64,000 nt of DNA from Casuarius casuarius (taxonomy: Eukaryota; Chordata; Aves; Casuariiformes; Casuariidae): positions 4,459,505-4,523,504 of the forward strand of contig PTFA01000024.1 in assembly GCA_003342895.1 (NCBI GenBank), read 5' to 3'. Positions 63,001-64,000 of the stretch are shown one piece after another. The notes beneath the pieces were generated by a model. That model searched no databases, had not been told where the DNA came from, and saw only the letters and a program-made list of their open reading frames with translations. Both the position numbers and the translations under genes were made by a program. Each line of letters opens with the position of its first letter. The first letter of the stretch is position 1.

Positions 63001-64000
63001 TGTAAGGCCTGAGGCCTTCTCTCTGTGATGAAGCAACAGTCCTTCTTTCATCCTCCTGTCCTGGAAGGTATCGAGGAATATTCTCTCCCTTCCTGATCAC
63101 CCAGGCTGAAGTGCAGGCATCCACAGGCCCTGTCAAGACTGAAAGCTGATCCTGCTTGGGGAATTGTCTGTCTGTAGTGGGCAGAGCTCACCAGACTGGC
63201 CAGAAGGGTGTGAGGGGACTGTCGTGGGCAGATGGCGGAATGCAGAGTTTCATTACTCAAAACAGCCCTAGAGACAGGAGTCATACTTCTTGTTTTGTGC
63301 TATAAAAACACAATCCACATCAGCCCTTCCACTGTTATTTATGAATGTATTCAGAGTTTCTGTGGCAGCATACTGAAATGCTAAAAAGTAATGGTCTTCA
63401 TGGCATCGTGGCAGGACATACGAGAGAGGACAGGAGCCTAGGAAGGCAAGATTTTTTCCTGTGCTTTTCCTAGTTGTGCCACATTCTAATCATTAGCTCA
63501 GCCAACAGGTTTTACTCCAAAAATGAAAAGTTCCAATATAGGGTTTGTAGGCTGTGAATGTATTTTTAATTCATAAACAAAAGATACTCATGGAAATGAT
63601 GGTCATACTAATGAAGCCTCTCCTACATTCCTTTATTTTGTAATTTATATTCAGATTAGTAATTGCCTACAAAAAGACAATCATCACCATGACTTGATAT
63701 GGTACTTTATTATAAATGTATTTTCTTTCTTCTGATCTAAAACATGATCTCCCCAAACCACTCATGTGGTACATTCATCTATGCGTGGAATTTCCCAGCT
63801 CTGGGCCTAACTCCATTTAACACCTTTGATCATCTTTCTGTGGCTCGCTTGTGCTATATTCCATTTTAAATAGTTCCCCAACTGACAAACTTACCACCAG
63901 CTGAGAATAACAGAGATGTCTGGAACGAAGCCTCATCATGTGTCTCCAGCCTAGAGAGCTCAGGTGGCCTGAGGTGATGAATTATTACTGGAAAAGCCTC
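60011..64000. other. DNA without recognised gene; GC rises after 62500
   Basis: An A23 run lies at 60124-60146. From about 62500 to 63300 the sequence is clearly less AT-rich and has several minus-strand open frames of 60 to 80 codons in different frames. None matches a known family, and their overlap in different frames argues against coding. The window ends in unassigned DNA. Confidence 0.55.
60124..60146 (+). repeat. A23 homopolymer
   Basis: Uninterrupted A run following TCTCTCT. No associated retroelement was recognised. Confidence 0.9.

Noticed and set aside
1..64000. CRISPR arrays, operons, tRNA or rRNA genes, bacterial-type regulatory sites
   Set aside because: The sequence is vertebrate nuclear DNA; no regularly spaced repeat array or structural RNA was found on either strand.

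Overview
This 64 kb window looks like a piece of bird nuclear genome. It is AT-rich, has scattered microsatellites and homopolymers, and carries three well-preserved CR1 LINE copies with the avian-type 3' end (…ACCTCAACCATTCTGTGATTCTGTG). Older CR1 3' ends of the kind found across reptiles and birds are also present. I found no host protein-coding exon, tRNA, rRNA or recognisable small RNA, so I read the window as intergenic sequence or the inside of a very long intron. Species and chromosome cannot be told from the sequence alone.

Layout. 1-5634: unannotated AT-rich DNA. 5635-7755: CR1 copy 1 (+), 5'-truncated, keeping the endonuclease-RT linker, the reverse transcriptase and the 3' end. 13060-13550: long decayed antisense CR1 relic. 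13826-14440: isolated GC- and CpG-rich block of unknown identity. 16428-17915: CR1 copy 2 (+), close kin of copy 1. 22600-22985: decayed antisense CR1 relic. 24259-24540: old in-register direct duplication with a repeated palindrome. 36859-38210: CR1 copy 3 (-), with a large internal deletion joining the start of the endonuclease to the back of the RT. 39906-40055: probable LTR remnant. 42615-42900: sense CR1 3' relic. 45100-45365: antisense CR1 relic. 47155-47300, 56992-57075 and 59938-60010: weaker matches to ancient amniote interspersed repeats. 52915-53040: long compound TG/TA microsatellite. The rest is unassigned.

There is no operon-like or cooperative gene system here; the window's biology is retrotransposon biology. 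The most notable point is that copies 1 and 2, nearly identical over about 550 bp, share the same disabling changes in the RT: a one-base deletion and an FADN instead of FADD catalytic box. That suggests they descend from one already defective source that was copied in trans, or that one arose from the other by duplication. I did not find a convincing new biological system. The best candidates for follow-up are the shared-defect CR1 lineage, the CpG-rich block at 13.8-14.4 kb and the 213-bp-spaced duplication at 24.3-24.5 kb.
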